Assembly: GCF_003688595.1 (NCBI RefSeq)
Contig: NZ_RCWT01000015.1
Span: 1-64,000 of the forward strand
Length of the DNA stretch: 64,000 nucleotides
From: Sphingomonas sp. PP-F2F-G114-C0414
GTDB taxonomy: Bacteria; Pseudomonadota; Alphaproteobacteria; Sphingomonadales; Sphingomonadaceae
Direction of reading: 5' to 3'
In this document: one piece after another, positions 8,300 to 18,186 of the stretch
Layout: every line of letters begins with the position of its first letter
Numbering within the stretch: position 1 is the first letter of the stretch
Made by a program: the position numbers and the translations under genes
The notes under the pieces: generated by a model
Database searches by the model: none
What the model was told of the DNA's origin: nothing
What the model saw: only the letters and a program-made list of their open reading frames with translations

Positions 8300-9790
8300 C
8301 TAGCGTTTCGCTGTGCAGTGCCGCGCGACGGTGTCAGCATGCGCCGGAAGCGCGCGGGCCGTAGCGGCATGCCGGTCACGGATATCGGCGAGGAACCCGG
8401 CGAGCTGGTCCGGCGACAGCGCCTCGGCGAGTGGCGACCATGTGACGGGATTTATCCCCTGACCGATCATGACCTGGAGCCAGGCCGGTTCGGTGAACAA
8501 ATCCGCGACGTCCTGCGTCAGAATCGCGGCGGCGCGGAACTGCGCGATCTTCTCGGCCAGGCGGTCGGGCAGCGCCATGTCGCGGCACCGCTGCCAGAAC
8601 GGTTCCGGGCGGCGATTGGCGTGGTAATGGAGGATCAGGAAGTCGCGGACGGTGTCATATTCGACATGCGTCTGGTGGTTGTACGCGGTCCGCGCGGCGG
8701 CATTGTCGCCGGTCGACGGGAACAGCGACAACAGCCGCGCCACCGCTGACTGCACCATGTGGATGCTGGTCGATTCGAGCGGCTCCATGAACCCCGAGGC
8801 AAGGCCTAGCGCGACGACGTTGCGTTCCCAGAAGGTCGCGCGCTTGCCGGTGGCGAAACGCAACGGGCGGGGTTCGCCGATCGCCGCGCCGTCGAGGTTG
8901 GCCAGCAGCCGCGCCGTCGCCTCGTCGTCGGACAGATGCGCGGCGGCATAGACCAGGCCGTTGCCGGTGCGGTGCTGGAGCGGGATCCGCCACTGCCAGC
9001 CGACCGGCTGGGCGGTGGCTCGCGTATAGGGAAGCAGCGGCGTGGTCGCCTCGCAGGCCACCGCCATCGCACGGTCGCAGGGCAGCCAGTGCGACCAGTC
9101 CTCGAACGCGACACCCAGCGCCTCACCGAGGAGGAGCGAGCGAAAGCCCGAGCAGTCGAGGAAGAAGTCGCCCTCGGCTGTGCGGCCGTCGTCCAGCGTG
9201 ACGCTTGTCAGATCCCCAGTTTCGCCACCGCGCTGTGCGGTGACTATCCGCCCTTCGATCCGGTCGACGCCGCTAGCTTCGGCCAAGCCGCGCAGCCAGC
9301 GCGCCAGCAATGTTGCGTCGAAGTGATAGGCGTAGGCGAGGTCCGGATGGCGATCGAACCGCGCGTCCGCCGCCGCCCGCGCGCTGGCGACATAGTCGCC
9401 AAGCGGTGCGGCTTGGCCTTCGCTGCGAGCGCGGAGCCAGTGATGATGGAACGGGACGACGCCCAGGCCGCGCCCGACCGCGCCGAACGCGTGCATGTAG
9501 CGGCTGCCGCAGCCGGTCCAGTCGACGAACTCGATGCCGAGCTTGAACGTGCCTTGTGTGGCGGCGAGCATCGCGTTCTCATCGATCCCGAGCGCGGCGG
9601 TGAGCAGGCGGATCTGCGGGATCGTCGCCTCGCCGACGCCGACCGTGCCGATCGCGTCGGATTCGACCAGCCGGATTGTCGTCGTGCGGGGCACGAACCG
9701 TGCGAGCATCGCGGCGGCGATCCAGCCCGCGGTGCCGCCGCCGACGATGACGATGGATTGCAGCGGCACGGGCGCGGTCGGACTGGTCAT
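8300..9790 (-). CDS. Flavin-dependent tryptophan halogenase family protein
   Basis: A 496-residue FAD enzyme of the PrnA/RebH family. The N-terminus has the dinucleotide motif GGGTAGW and GVGEATIP. The Lys used for HOCl/chloramine chemistry is present (TFKLGIEFVDW), as are WQWRIP, the family's WxWxIP motif, and the EPLESTSIHM segment with the catalytic Glu, so the halogenation machinery looks intact. ATG preferred over a GTG two codons upstream. Gene order (UbiB-like kinase, halogenase, TonB receptor, same strand) suggests a role tied to the receptor's ligand; free tryptophan is not necessarily the substrate. Confidence 0.92.
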   Translation of the reverse strand: MTSPTAPVPLQSIVIVGGGTAGWIAAAMLARFVPRTTTIRLVESDAIGTVGVGEATIPQIRLLTAALGIDENAMLAATQGTFKLGIEFVDWTGCGSRYMHAFGAVGRGLGVVPFHHHWLRARSEGQAAPLGDYVASARAAADARFDRHPDLAYAYHFDATLLARWLRGLAEASGVDRIEGRIVTAQRGGETGDLTSVTLDDGRTAEGDFFLDCSGFRSLLLGEALGVAFEDWSHWLPCDRAMAVACEATTPLLPYTRATAQPVGWQWRIPLQHRTGNGLVYAAAHLSDDEATARLLANLDGAAIGEPRPLRFATGKRATFWERNVVALGLASGFMEPLESTSIHMVQSAVARLLSLFPSTGDNAAARTAYNHQTHVEYDTVRDFLILHYHANRRPEPFWQRCRDMALPDRLAEKIAQFRAAAILTQDVADLFTEPAWLQVMIGQGINPVTWSPLAEALSPDQLAGFLADIRDRHAATARALPAHADTVARHCTAKR

Positions 9791-9821
9791 CCCCACCTTA
9801 TACGGGAGGATCGGTGGCGGC

Positions 9822-11159
9822 CTAGAGCGTTGCTTCGCCGAAGGAATGCTGGATCAACGCGCGGACGTCGACTTGGGCCTTGAGGCGGGCGGCGAGCAGC
9901 GCGGTGCCGCTGATCTTGCGCTGGACGAACAGCGTGTCGATCGGGGGCAGGTGCCAGGTATCGCGGTCGCGCGCGATCTCGGTGCCCTGTTCGCGGAGCA
10001 CGCCGACGAAGGCGCGGTCGCCGAAGTCGAACGGGCCGGGATTGGCGAGTTCGACGAGGATGACGTCGATCATCCGGTCGACCAGTGCGCGGTGCTGGAG
10101 CACGGCCGCTTCGCCGAGGAAACCCGCGGCGATCGCAGCTTCGCGGACTGCGTCGCGGTCGCCGGCCAGGGCTGCAGTGAGCAAGCGGCGATAGCCTTCG
10201 CCGGTTTCGACGGGGAGGGGGCGGGCGGCGCCGAAATCGAGCAGGACGAGCTTTTGGGTCTCGGGTTGCCAGCGATAGTTGGCGAAGTTCGGATCGGTCT
10301 GCATCAGCCGCCAGTCGAACAGTTCGCGCAACACGAGCGAGATCAGGTCGTGCATCACGCGGTCGCGGACGTCCTGCGGCGCGGTCTCCAGCGTCTCGAC
10401 GGGCACGCCGGTGACGAAGCTCATTGCAAGGACGCGTGGCATGGTGAGCTCGGAGTAGAGCGTGGGGACGACGAACTGCGGCTGGTCGGCCAGCAACTCG
10501 CCGTAGCGCGCGAGCATCTGCGCCTCGCGGAGGTAATCGGCCTCTTCGTGGAGCTGCTTCTTCGCCTCGTCGAGCAACGGCGCGATGTCGAGCGACTTGG
10601 GGAGCATGCCCGACACACGCAGCAGCGTCGCGACGTTGTCGACGTCCGCGTCGATGCTCTCCTTCACGCCGGGATACTGGACCTTGATCGCCAGTTCGGT
10701 GCCGTCGGGCAAGCGCGCGCGGTGGACCTGGCCGATCGAGGCGGCGGCGACCGGGTGCGCCTGGAAATGCGCGAATTTGCGGCGCCAGTCCTTGCCCCAT
10801 TCGGCGGCAAGCACGCGGTCGAGCTGCTGCGGCGGCATGTGGTTCGCGTTGTTGCGCAGGCGGGCGAGGATGGTGGCGAGCTCGGGCGGGAGCATGTCGC
10901 CCGCGTCCATCGAGATCATCTGCCCCAGCTTCATCGCGGCGCCGCGGAGGTGGGACAGCTGGTCGGCGACGCGCGTGGCGTTGGCGGGGGTCAGGAGGAG
11001 GTCGCCGATCTTGGGGCGTTCTCCGTTGGCGAGGCGGCGGGCGCCTTCGGCGACGACTCCGCCGGCGACACCGCCCGCGAGTTTGCCGAAGACTCCGAGA
11101 CGGGCGAGGCGGCCGCTGGGGATCGCGCGTCCGGCGCTGTTGCCGCTGTCTTCGGTCAC
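9822..11159 (-). CDS. ABC1/UbiB (ADCK/COQ8) family atypical kinase
   Basis: A 445-residue member of the AarF/UbiB/COQ8 family. Seen: the invariant KLGQ motif (AAMKLGQMIS) that occludes the active site in this family, AAASIGQVHRA replacing the glycine-rich loop, the VAIK-type lysine (AIKVQYPG) and the DFG-like metal loop (LLDFGAA). Family members support ubiquinone biosynthesis. No other ubi genes lie nearby, and this form (loose UbiB homologue without C-terminal membrane helices) is more like the ADCK3 branch, so I do not assign ubiB. Confidence 0.9.
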   Translation of the reverse strand: MTEDSGNSAGRAIPSGRLARLGVFGKLAGGVAGGVVAEGARRLANGERPKIGDLLLTPANATRVADQLSHLRGAAMKLGQMISMDAGDMLPPELATILARLRNNANHMPPQQLDRVLAAEWGKDWRRKFAHFQAHPVAAASIGQVHRARLPDGTELAIKVQYPGVKESIDADVDNVATLLRVSGMLPKSLDIAPLLDEAKKQLHEEADYLREAQMLARYGELLADQPQFVVPTLYSELTMPRVLAMSFVTGVPVETLETAPQDVRDRVMHDLISLVLRELFDWRLMQTDPNFANYRWQPETQKLVLLDFGAARPLPVETGEGYRRLLTAALAGDRDAVREAAIAAGFLGEAAVLQHRALVDRMIDVILVELANPGPFDFGDRAFVGVLREQGTEIARDRDTWHLPPIDTLFVQRKISGTALLAARLKAQVDVRALIQHSFGEATL

Positions 11160-11265
11160 GGGTGTTCCTTGGGGTTTTGGGGCTGTGCGTCGCCGATGAG
11201 ATATGGGTGGCGAAAGCAGTCGATCAATCGAACCCGACGCACGAAGTTAATCGAGGCTACCTCCT

Positions 11266-11324
11266 CTTGTTCTCCTGCGAAGGCGGGAGCCCAGACTGGG
11301 TCCCCGCCTTCGCGGGGAAACAAG
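11266..11324. repeat. Palindromic repeat, gcgaaggcggg family, copy 1
   Basis: Inverted arms cttgttctcctgcgaaggcg and its near complement ending cgcggggaaacaag enclose agcccagactgggt. Other copies: 26595-26653, 51891-51949, and more divergent 11358-11454 and 34561-34640. Confidence 0.88.
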
Positions 11325-11357
11325 CTTGGCGCGGGCGCACTTCGGCCTACACCCCAT

Positions 11358-11454
11358 CGTCATCCCCGCGCAGGCGGGGATCCATAAACTCGAGCACTCG
11401 CGCTTCGATCGCGCCGTCAGCCAGTATGGGTTCCCGCCTTCGCGGGAATGACGG
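11358..11454. repeat. Palindromic repeat, longer relative of the gcgaaggcggg family
   Basis: Arms cgtcatccccgcgcaggcgg and cccgccttcgcgggaatgac flank a longer spacer of about 45 bases. It lies about 30 bases from the preceding element. Confidence 0.8.
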
Positions 11455-11521
11455 AAGGGGCGCCGGCCTGATCTCTCCTCCCATTGAACGCACCGGGAAG
11501 AGGGTTCGTTAGGCCTGACAG

Positions 11522-11553
11522 AAAAAGGGCGCCCGGATTGGCCCGCGCGCCCT
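11522..11553 (-). terminator. Probable glnA terminator
   Basis: Read on the minus strand, the stem agggcgc...gcgccct is followed by TTTTT. It lies about 110 bases beyond the glnA stop codon. Confidence 0.75.
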
Positions 11554-11568
11554 ATTCTCATTCAGCGA

Positions 11569-11615
11569 CGTGGCAAAGCCACGCCGTCGGTCGTCGCTAC
11601 CCGCGACGCCGGCCG
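11569..11615. repeat. Twin-hairpin element, copy 1
   Basis: A small hairpin cgtggcaaagccacg is directly followed by a cgtcgg...gccggccg segment. The same arrangement recurs at 21271-21322. Confidence 0.55.
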
Positions 11616-11660
11616 ACAGCGGCTGTGCGCTTTTGCGCACCGCCGTGCGGCCCGCACGGC

Positions 11661-13073
11661 TCAGCCGCTGTAGTACATGTCATATTCAACCGGGCTAGGC
11701 GTCATCTCCCAACGCGCGACCTCAGCGTACTTGATCTCGACATAGCTCTCGATCTGGTCCTTCGAGAACACGTCGCCCTTCAGCAGGAAGTCGTGATCGG
11801 CGAGCAGGCATTCGAGCGCCTCGCGGAGCGAACCCGCGACGGTCGGGACCTGGGCGAGCTCTGCCGGCGGCAGGTCGTACAGGTTCTTGTCCATCGCTTC
11901 GCCCGGATGGATCTTGTTGAGGATGCCGTCCATGCCGGCCATCATCAGCGCCGCGTAAGCGAGATACGGGTTTGCCAACGCATCCGGGAAACGCACTTCG
12001 ACGCGCTTCGCCTTGGGGCCGGTGCCGTACGGAATGCGGCACGATGCCGAGCGATTACGTGCCGAATAGGCGAGCAGCACGGGTGCTTCGTAGCCGGGGA
12101 CGAGGCGCTTGTAGCTGTTGGTCGACGGGTTGGTGAACGCGTTGACCGCCTTGGCGTGCTTGATGATGCCGCCGATGAAATACAGGCACATGTCGCTCAG
12201 GCCCGCATAGCCGTTGCCGGCGAACAGCGGGGTCTTGCCTTCCCAGATCGAGAAATGCGTGTGCATCCCAGAACCGTTGTCCTCCTTGATCGGCTTCGGC
12301 ATGAACGTCGCGGTCTTGCCGTACGCATGCGCGACCTGATGGACGACGTACTTGTAGATCTGCATGCGATCCGCGGTCTGCGTCAGCGTGCCGAAGGTCA
12401 GGCCCAGCTCATGCTGTGCGGCCGCGACTTCGTGGTGATGCTTGTCGCAGGGAAGGCCCATCTCGATCATCGTCGAGACCATCTCGCCGCGGATGTCGAC
12501 GGCGCTGTCGACCGGTGCGACCGGGAAGTACCCGCCCTTGGCGCGTGGACGATGCCCCAGGTTGCCGCCCTCGTACTCGCGACCCGAATTGCCCGGCAAC
12601 TCGATGTCGTCGATCTTGTAGTAGCTCGTCGAATAGCTGTTCTCGAAGCGGACGTCGTCGAACATGAAGAATTCGGCTTCGGGGCCGACATACACGGTGT
12701 CGCCGACGCCGGTGGTCAGCAGATACGCCTCGGCGCGCTTGGCGGTCGAGCGCGGATCGCGCGCGTACAGCTCGCCGGTCGACGGATCGGCGATGTCGCA
12801 GATCAGGATCATCATCGGCGTCGCCGAGAACGGATCGACATAGACCGCGTCGAGATCGGGCTTGAGCGTCATGTCGCTCTCGTTGATCGCCTTCCAGCCC
12901 TCGATCGACGAGCCGTCGAACATCAGGCCGTCGGTCAGCTCGTCTTCGCCGATCAGGCTCGCGACCATCGTCAGATGCTGCCACTTGCCCTTGGGATCGG
13001 TGAACCGCAGATCGACCCACTCGATCTCCTGGTCCTTGATCATCTGTAGAACGTCGGAGGCCGAATTCGCCAT
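11661..13073 (-). CDS. glnA: Type I glutamine synthetase
   Basis: 470-residue GS-I that condenses ammonia with glutamate using ATP, the entry of ammonia into metabolism. Seen: beta-grasp start [32 protein letters not shown], metal and ATP segments ([26 protein letters not shown]), and the adenylylation tyrosine in [11 protein letters not shown], so GlnE-type control is expected. Start is the ATG after GAAGGGC; the longer frame adds unconserved residues. It lies 144 bp downstream of glnB and is probably co-transcribed with it from the sigma-54 promoter upstream of glnB. Confidence 0.98.
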   Translation of the reverse strand: MANSASDVLQMIKDQEIEWVDLRFTDPKGKWQHLTMVASLIGEDELTDGLMFDGSSIEGWKAINESDMTLKPDLDAVYVDPFSATPMMILICDIADPSTGELYARDPRSTAKRAEAYLLTTGVGDTVYVGPEAEFFMFDDVRFENSYSTSYYKIDDIELPGNSGREYEGGNLGHRPRAKGGYFPVAPVDSAVDIRGEMVSTMIEMGLPCDKHHHEVAAAQHELGLTFGTLTQTADRMQIYKYVVHQVAHAYGKTATFMPKPIKEDNGSGMHTHFSIWEGKTPLFAGNGYAGLSDMCLYFIGGIIKHAKAVNAFTNPSTNSYKRLVPGYEAPVLLAYSARNRSASCRIPYGTGPKAKRVEVRFPDALANPYLAYAALMMAGMDGILNKIHPGEAMDKNLYDLPPAELAQVPTVAGSLREALECLLADHDFLLKGDVFSKDQIESYVEIKYAEVARWEMTPSPVEYDMYYSG

Positions 13074-13217
13074 GATGCTTGCCCTTCGTTTTTGAGACTT
13101 CCGCCGCATCATGCGGGGAATCTAATTGCGGTATGGAACGGGATTTCCACACAATGTTGCGCTGCGTCAAATGACGATGTCGTCACTCGTCGTCAACGCC
13201 CTATGCGTGGGTAAGAC

Positions 13218-13622
<405 letters not shown>

Positions 13623-13642
13623 TTACGCCCTGAAGGGCGCCT

Positions 13643-13658
13643 TGCACCAAGCGTGCCA
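13643..13658 (-). promoter_or_regulatory. Candidate sigma-54 (-24/-12) promoter of glnB
   Basis: On the minus strand the sequence TGGCACGCTTGGTGCA matches the RpoN consensus TGGCACGrnnnTTGCA at 14 of 16 positions, with the invariant GG and GC doublets 12 bases apart. It would start transcription near 13632, about 75 bases before the glnB start. Confidence 0.75.
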
Positions 13659-13715
13659 GCCGCGGCGCCCTCGGGCAACCGCGGAATATCGTTGATTTCA
13701 CTGCCCGAAATTGCG

Positions 13716-13730
13716 GCACCTGGCCGGTGC
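13716..13730. promoter_or_regulatory. Candidate NtrC enhancer site
   Basis: GCACCTGGCCGGTGC is a perfect GCACC-N5-GGTGC palindrome, the NtrC-binding pattern. It lies about 85-100 bases upstream of the start point predicted from the neighbouring sigma-54 promoter, a usual enhancer distance. Confidence 0.7.
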
Positions 13731-13758
13731 GTGCGCAATGTAAGGGCAGGGGAGCCGA

Positions 13759-14118
13759 TCACAGGATTTCGTGCAGCCGCGCGATCGGGCGGCCGAGCCG
13801 GACGCCCTTGTCGGTCTCGACCAGTGGGCGCTCGATCAACAGCGGATCGATCATCATCGCATCGAGGATCGCCTCGGCCTCACCATGCTTGACCGCCTTG
13901 GCGCCGTCCTCCGCCATGCGAAGGCCCTGGCGCGGCGTCATGCCGGCCCGGTCGTAAAGGCGGACAAGTTCCGCGCGGGAGGGCGGGTTCTTGAGGTATT
14001 CGACGATCGTGACGTCCGCTCCTGCCTCTTGCAGCAGCGCAAGCGCCTCGCGGGACTTCGAGCAGCGCGGGTTGTGGTAGATCGTCGCCTTCACGATGTC
14101 GGCTTCCGCGTCCGCCAT
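13759..14118 (-). CDS. arsC: ArsC-family arsenate reductase (glutaredoxin type)
   Basis: 119-residue thioredoxin-fold protein of the ArsC/Spx/YfgD family. The catalytic Cys is in YHNPRCSKSREAL and the C-terminal RP..LIERPLV region with the arsenate-binding arginines is present (LLIERPLVET). It would reduce arsenate with glutathione and glutaredoxin; no arsB, acr3 or arsR lies nearby, so a housekeeping YfgD-like role is equally possible. It overlaps the preceding hypothetical gene by 28 bases and is the last gene of the aroQ-accBC operon. Confidence 0.88.
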   Translation of the reverse strand: MADAEADIVKATIYHNPRCSKSREALALLQEAGADVTIVEYLKNPPSRAELVRLYDRAGMTPRQGLRMAEDGAKAVKHGEAEAILDAMMIDPLLIERPLVETDKGVRLGRPIARLHEIL

Positions 14119-14606
14119 TCCGTCATAGCACGCCGATATTGCTCGGATGCCTTGAGACGCGGCATGTACCGGATCGGGCGGCGGCTCGCGAACGGCACGC
14201 TCATGTCCGTCAGGCTTCCCCGTGCGCCGCAATAGGTGCTGCACCCCCGATTGCCGTCATCGAGCTTGAGCGACGACTCGACATGCGAGACGGTGAGCAC
14301 GCACGCCGGTTCTCCGGGTAACGGCGTTTCGAGGTCGCGATAGACGAGTGTCGCCCCGCGGGACGTCGCGATGCCAGAGATGTCGCACTGATGACCGTTG
14401 AAGAAATCGAGATGCGCGCGGACATAGGCTGCGTTCGCAGCTACGGGCACGATCTCGACGACATTCTCGCCGGTGTATTTTTCGCCGGTCACCGTGCCGT
14501 TGGCAAACTGGGCGTAATAGCGCCCGGCCAATCCCTCGACCGGATCGGGGGATGCCGGTCCCGCAGCCAGCAGGACCGGAACGGCAAGCAACATCCACCG
14601 CGACAT
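14091..14606 (-). CDS. Hypothetical secreted protein
   Basis: 171 residues, no family recognised. A signal peptide is plausible (MSRWMLLAVPVLLAAGPASP). The mature part has four cysteines (HQCDIS, EPACVL, GCSTYC) that could form disulfides in the periplasm. It starts 5 bases after the accC stop and overlaps arsC, so it is part of the operon. Start chosen at MSRW rather than a longer alternative because the signal sequence begins there. Confidence 0.75.
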   Translation of the reverse strand: MSRWMLLAVPVLLAAGPASPDPVEGLAGRYYAQFANGTVTGEKYTGENVVEIVPVAANAAYVRAHLDFFNGHQCDISGIATSRGATLVYRDLETPLPGEPACVLTVSHVESSLKLDDGNRGCSTYCGARGSLTDMSVPFASRRPIRYMPRLKASEQYRRAMTEWRTRKPTS

Positions 14607-14611
14607 CGTAC

Positions 14612-15964
14612 CTACGCCCCCTGCTTGGCCAACCACTCTTCCAGCCACTTGATCGTGTACGCGCCTTCCTGGAACTCAGGATCGTCGAGCAACGCACGGT
14701 GCAGCGGGATCGTCGTCGTGACGCCTTCGATCACCATCTCCTCGAGCGCACGCCGCAGTCGCCGCAGCGCACCCTGCCGGGTCGTCCCATAGACGATCAG
14801 CTTGGCGATCATCGAATCGTAGTAAGGCGGCACGCGATACCCCGCATACAGCCCGCTATCGACGCGCACATGCATCCCGCCCGGCGCGTGATACACCTTC
14901 ACCAGCCCCGGCGACGGCGCGAACGTGCGCGGGTCCTCGGCGTTGATGCGGCATTCGATCGCATGCCCGCGGAACTGGACGTCTTCCTGGCGGAGCGTCA
15001 GCGGATGCCCCTCGGCCACGCGGATCTGCTCGCGCACGAGATCCAGCCCGGTGATCATCTCTGTGACCGGATGCTCGACCTGGAGCCGGGTGTTCATCTC
15101 GATGAAGTAGAATTCGCCCGCTTCCCACAGGAACTCGATCGTCCCCGCGCCGCGATAGCCCATGTCGGCCATCGCCTTGGCGACGATCCCGCCCATCCGC
15201 TCGCGCTCTTCGGCGGTGATGATCGGCGAGGGCGCTTCCTCGAGCACCTTCTGGTGGCGGCGCTGCAACGAGCAGTCGCGCTCGCCCAGGTGGATCGCGT
15301 TACCCTCACCGTCGCCGAAGATCTGGAATTCGATATGCCGCGGATTGCCGAGGTACTTTTCCATGTAGACGGTGGCGTCGCCGAACGCGGCCTTCGCCTC
15401 GCTGCCGGCCTGCTGCATCTGCGTTTCGAGATCGTCGGGATCGTTGACGACCTTCATCCCGCGACCACCGCCGCCGGACGCCGCCTTGATGATCACCGGA
15501 TAGCCGATGTCCTCGGCGATGCGCTTGGCCTCGGCGATGTCGCTGATCGCGCCGTCAGACCCGGGGACGAGCGGCAGCCCGAGTGCGCCCGCGGTGCGCT
15601 TTGCCTGGACCTTGTCGCCCATCGTCCGGATGTGTTCGGGCTTCGGCCCGACGAACAGGATGTTGTGCAGCTCGACGATCTCGGCGAACTGCGCGTTCTC
15701 GCTGAGGAAGCCGTAACCCGGATGGATCGCGTCCGCGCCCGAGATTTCGGCGGCCGAGATGATGTTCGGGATATTCAGATAGCTGTCCGCGGCGGACGGC
15801 GGTCCGATGCAGATCGCCTCGTCCGCGAGCCGGACGTGCATCGCGTCGGCGTCGGCGGTCGAGTGCACCGCGACCGTCTTGATACCCATCTCGTGGCAGG
15901 CACGGTGGATCCGAAGCGCGATCTCGCCGCGATTCGCAATGAGCAGCTTCTTGATCTGCGGCAT
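14612..15964 (-). CDS. accC: Acetyl-CoA carboxylase, biotin carboxylase subunit
   Basis: 450-residue ATP-grasp enzyme that carboxylates the biotin of AccB with bicarbonate, first step of fatty-acid synthesis. Seen: [15 protein letters not shown] at the start, [10 protein letters not shown], the glycine-rich ATP lid [12 protein letters not shown], catalytic [13 protein letters not shown] and ECRINAEDP. The ATG overlaps the accB stop (TAATG), so the two subunits are coupled. The frame stays open upstream only because it shadows accB. accA and accD are not in the window. Confidence 0.98.
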   Translation of the reverse strand: MPQIKKLLIANRGEIALRIHRACHEMGIKTVAVHSTADADAMHVRLADEAICIGPPSAADSYLNIPNIISAAEISGADAIHPGYGFLSENAQFAEIVELHNILFVGPKPEHIRTMGDKVQAKRTAGALGLPLVPGSDGAISDIAEAKRIAEDIGYPVIIKAASGGGGRGMKVVNDPDDLETQMQQAGSEAKAAFGDATVYMEKYLGNPRHIEFQIFGDGEGNAIHLGERDCSLQRRHQKVLEEAPSPIITAEERERMGGIVAKAMADMGYRGAGTIEFLWEAGEFYFIEMNTRLQVEHPVTEMITGLDLVREQIRVAEGHPLTLRQEDVQFRGHAIECRINAEDPRTFAPSPGLVKVYHAPGGMHVRVDSGLYAGYRVPPYYDSMIAKLIVYGTTRQGALRRLRRALEEMVIEGVTTTIPLHRALLDDPEFQEGAYTIKWLEEWLAKQGA

Positions 15965-16452
15965 TATTCCACCACGACCAGCGGCTGGTCGAACTCGACC
16001 GGCTGGCCGTTCTCGACCAGGATCGCGGTCACGGTGCCGGCCGACGGCGCGACGATCGTGTTCATCACCTTCATCGCCTCGATGATCAGCAGCGTGTCGC
16101 CCGCATTGACCTTCTGGCCGACCGTCGAGAACGGCTTCGCTTCGGGATTGGCGGCGAGATAGACGGTGCCGACCATCGGCGACTTGACCGCGCTCGCGCT
16201 GATCGCGGGGGCGGACGCGCCGACCTCGGCCTGCGGGATCGCAAGCGGCGGTGCCACTTGGGCAGCGGCTGGGGCCTGCGCGTAATGCGCGACGGGTGCC
16301 GCTTGGGCGGCCTTGCGCGCGACGCGTATCCGGCGCGAGCCGTCCTCGACCTCGATCTCGGTCAGTTGCGTGGTGTCGAGCAGTTCGGCGAGCTGGCGCA
16401 CCAGGGTCACATCGACCTGCATTGCGCCTGTTGTATCTGGTGTATCGTTCAT
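15964..16452 (-). CDS. accB: Acetyl-CoA carboxylase biotin carboxyl carrier protein
   Basis: 162-residue BCCP. An N-terminal helix-rich region and an Ala/Pro linker lead to the C-terminal biotinyl domain, with the biotinylated Lys in IIEAMKVMN and the thumb region ([10 protein letters not shown]). It lies 14 bases after aroQ and overlaps accC by one base. Confidence 0.97.
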   Translation of the reverse strand: MNDTPDTTGAMQVDVTLVRQLAELLDTTQLTEIEVEDGSRRIRVARKAAQAAPVAHYAQAPAAAQVAPPLAIPQAEVGASAPAISASAVKSPMVGTVYLAANPEAKPFSTVGQKVNAGDTLLIIEAMKVMNTIVAPSAGTVTAILVENGQPVEFDQPLVVVE

Positions 16453-16466
16453 GGCGGGGCCTCCTG

Positions 16467-16913
16467 TCAGAACCGTGCGACGGCTTCAAGCGCGAGCAGA
16501 TACGAAAGCGCGCCGAAACCCGCGATCGTCCCCTTCGCCGCTTGCCCGACCAGGCTCACATGCCTGAACGATTCACGCTTGTGGGGATTGGAAAGATGCA
16601 CTTCAATCACCGGCGTCTTAACGCCCTTGATCGCGTCGTGCACCGCGACCGAGGTATGCGTGAACGCACCCGCGTTGAGGATCACGGCCTTGGCACCGCG
16701 CGCCTGCGCCTCCTGGATCCAGTCGACGAGGTGCCCCTCGTGATTCGACTGGCGCATGTCGATCTCCAAGTCGAGCTCGCGGGCGCGGTCCTCCAGCATC
16801 CCGGCGATGTCGTCGAGCGTCTCGTCGCCATAGATTTCCGGCTCGCGCGTTCCCAGCAGATTGAGGTTGGGGCCGTTCAGGACGAACACTGTCGCAGTGA
16901 CGGTATCGGGCAA
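16467..16913 (-). CDS. aroQ: Type II 3-dehydroquinate dehydratase
   Basis: 148-residue dodecameric dehydroquinase of the shikimate pathway. Seen: [19 protein letters not shown] with the catalytic loop Arg and Tyr, [23 protein letters not shown] and the catalytic His in [13 protein letters not shown]. It heads the aroQ-accB-accC operon, an order common in alphaproteobacteria. Confidence 0.97.
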   Translation of the reverse strand: MPDTVTATVFVLNGPNLNLLGTREPEIYGDETLDDIAGMLEDRARELDLEIDMRQSNHEGHLVDWIQEAQARGAKAVILNAGAFTHTSVAVHDAIKGVKTPVIEVHLSNPHKRESFRHVSLVGQAAKGTIAGFGALSYLLALEAVARF

Positions 16914-16973
16914 GGGCAGCTCCTAGTTGCGGGGGCTGCGAACGACCCCCTATATGCGTCGTCCCACCCTTAC

Positions 16974-17074
16974 CCGTTCGTGTCGAGCGAAGTCGAGACA
17001 TGAGACCGGCAGCGGACGGGTGGTTTCTCGATCAGCCTGTCCCGAGCCATGTCGAGGGGCTCGCAACGAACGGA
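16974..17074. repeat. Imperfect inverted repeat with gtcgagcgaagtcgagac arm
   Basis: The left part ccgttcgtgtcgagcgaagt and the right part ending ctcgcaacgaacgg are partly complementary. This is a degenerate copy of the common sphingomonad intergenic palindrome; it lies immediately before thiSG. Confidence 0.6.
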
Positions 17075-17083
17075 AAGTTTTGC

Positions 17084-18076
17084 ATGCCCCACTCCGATGG
17101 TACCGCCTCCATTACCGTCAACGGCGAACACAAGCGCGTGACTGCCGGGTTGAGCCTCGCGGGACTCGCGACCGAACTGGGGCTCGTACCGGAGAAGATC
17201 GCGGTCGAGCGGAACATGGAGGTTGTGCCTCGCTCGACCTTGGCGGACGTGATGGTCGAGGACGGCGACGACCTGGAGATCGTCCACTTCGTCGGCGGCG
17301 GCGACCATGAGGACAGCTGGACCGTCGCAGGTCAGACCTTCAAGTCGCGACTGATCGTCGGCACCGGCAAGTACAAGGATTTCGCGCAGAACGCCGCGGC
17401 CGTCGAGGCTTCTGGCGCGGAAATCGTCACCGTCGCCGTCCGCCGCGTCAACGTGTCCGATCGCAACGCGCCGATGTTGACCGACTTCATCGACCCGAAG
17501 AAGATCACCTACCTCCCCAATACCGCGGGCTGCTTCGATGCCGAATCGGCGATTCGCACGCTGCGACTGGCGCGCGAGGCGGGCGGCTGGGAACTGGTGA
17601 AGCTCGAAGTGCTCGGCGAGGCGAAGACGCTCTATCCTGACATGGTCGAGACGCTGCGCGCGACCGAGATCCTCGCCAACGAAGGCTTCAAGCCGATGGT
17701 CTATTGCGTCGACGATCCGATCGCCACCAAGCGCCTCGAGAACGCGGGCGCGGTCGCGATCATGCCGCTCGGCGCACCGATCGGTTCGGGGCTCGGCATC
17801 CAGAACCGCGTGACGATCCGCCTGATCGTCGAGGGGGCAGGGGTGCCCGTGCTGGTCGACGCCGGAGTCGGCACCGCCTCCGATGCCGCAGTGGCGATGG
17901 AGCTCGGCTGCGACGGCGTGCTGATGAACACGGCCATTGCCGAGGCGAAGGACCCGTTGATGATGGCGGCGGCGATGAAGGCCGCGGTCGAATCGGGGCG
18001 TCTGGCATACCTTGCCGGGCGGATGGGGCAGCGTCGTTATGCCGATCCTTCGAGTCCATTGGCGGGATTGATTTGA
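17084..18076 (+). CDS. thiG: Fused sulfur carrier ThiS / thiazole synthase ThiG
   Basis: 330 residues made of two thiamine-biosynthesis proteins in one chain. Residues 8-73 are a ubiquitin-like ThiS ending VHFVGGGD; residues ~78-330 are ThiG, starting [19 protein letters not shown] and including the Schiff-base Lys in [25 protein letters not shown] and the phosphate loop [11 protein letters not shown]. ThiG makes the thiazole from deoxyxylulose-5-phosphate, dehydroglycine and ThiS thiocarboxylate. In stand-alone ThiS the GG is the free C-terminus that is adenylated; here it is internal (residues 71-73). The start at MPHSDG follows the repeat; no TPP riboswitch is visible upstream. Confidence 0.95.
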   Translation: MPHSDGTASITVNGEHKRVTAGLSLAGLATELGLVPEKIAVERNMEVVPRSTLADVMVEDGDDLEIVHFVGGGDHEDSWTVAGQTFKSRLIVGTGKYKDFAQNAAAVEASGAEIVTVAVRRVNVSDRNAPMLTDFIDPKKITYLPNTAGCFDAESAIRTLRLAREAGGWELVKLEVLGEAKTLYPDMVETLRATEILANEGFKPMVYCVDDPIATKRLENAGAVAIMPLGAPIGSGLGIQNRVTIRLIVEGAGVPVLVDAGVGTASDAAVAMELGCDGVLMNTAIAEAKDPLMMAAAMKAAVESGRLAYLAGRMGQRRYADPSSPLAGLI

Positions 18077-18186
18077 AACATAGGTCATGACGCAAACGTC
18101 ACGGAACCCACGGTAAAGACGGCCGTTATACCTCTGCAAGTTCAAGCGGCCCGGTTGGCGGGTTCGCATAGCAAGTGGAGGCTCTG

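Larger units (their letters stand above)
11160..11660. other. Gene-free interval with repeats and the glnA terminator
   Basis: About 500 bases without a supportable gene. It holds two palindromic repeats (11266-11324, 11358-11454), a terminator (11522-11553) and a twin-hairpin element (11569-11615). The remaining sequence shows nothing further. Confidence 0.8.

Noticed and set aside
14612..16489. A 625-residue frame that would fuse accB-region sequence to accC
   Set aside because: The first ~175 residues are a shadow of accB in another frame and unlike any carboxylase; accC begins at the ATG overlapping the accB stop.
16914..17083. A TPP riboswitch before thiSG
   Set aside because: The CTGAGA thi-box pattern is not found; the interval consists mainly of a degenerate palindrome.
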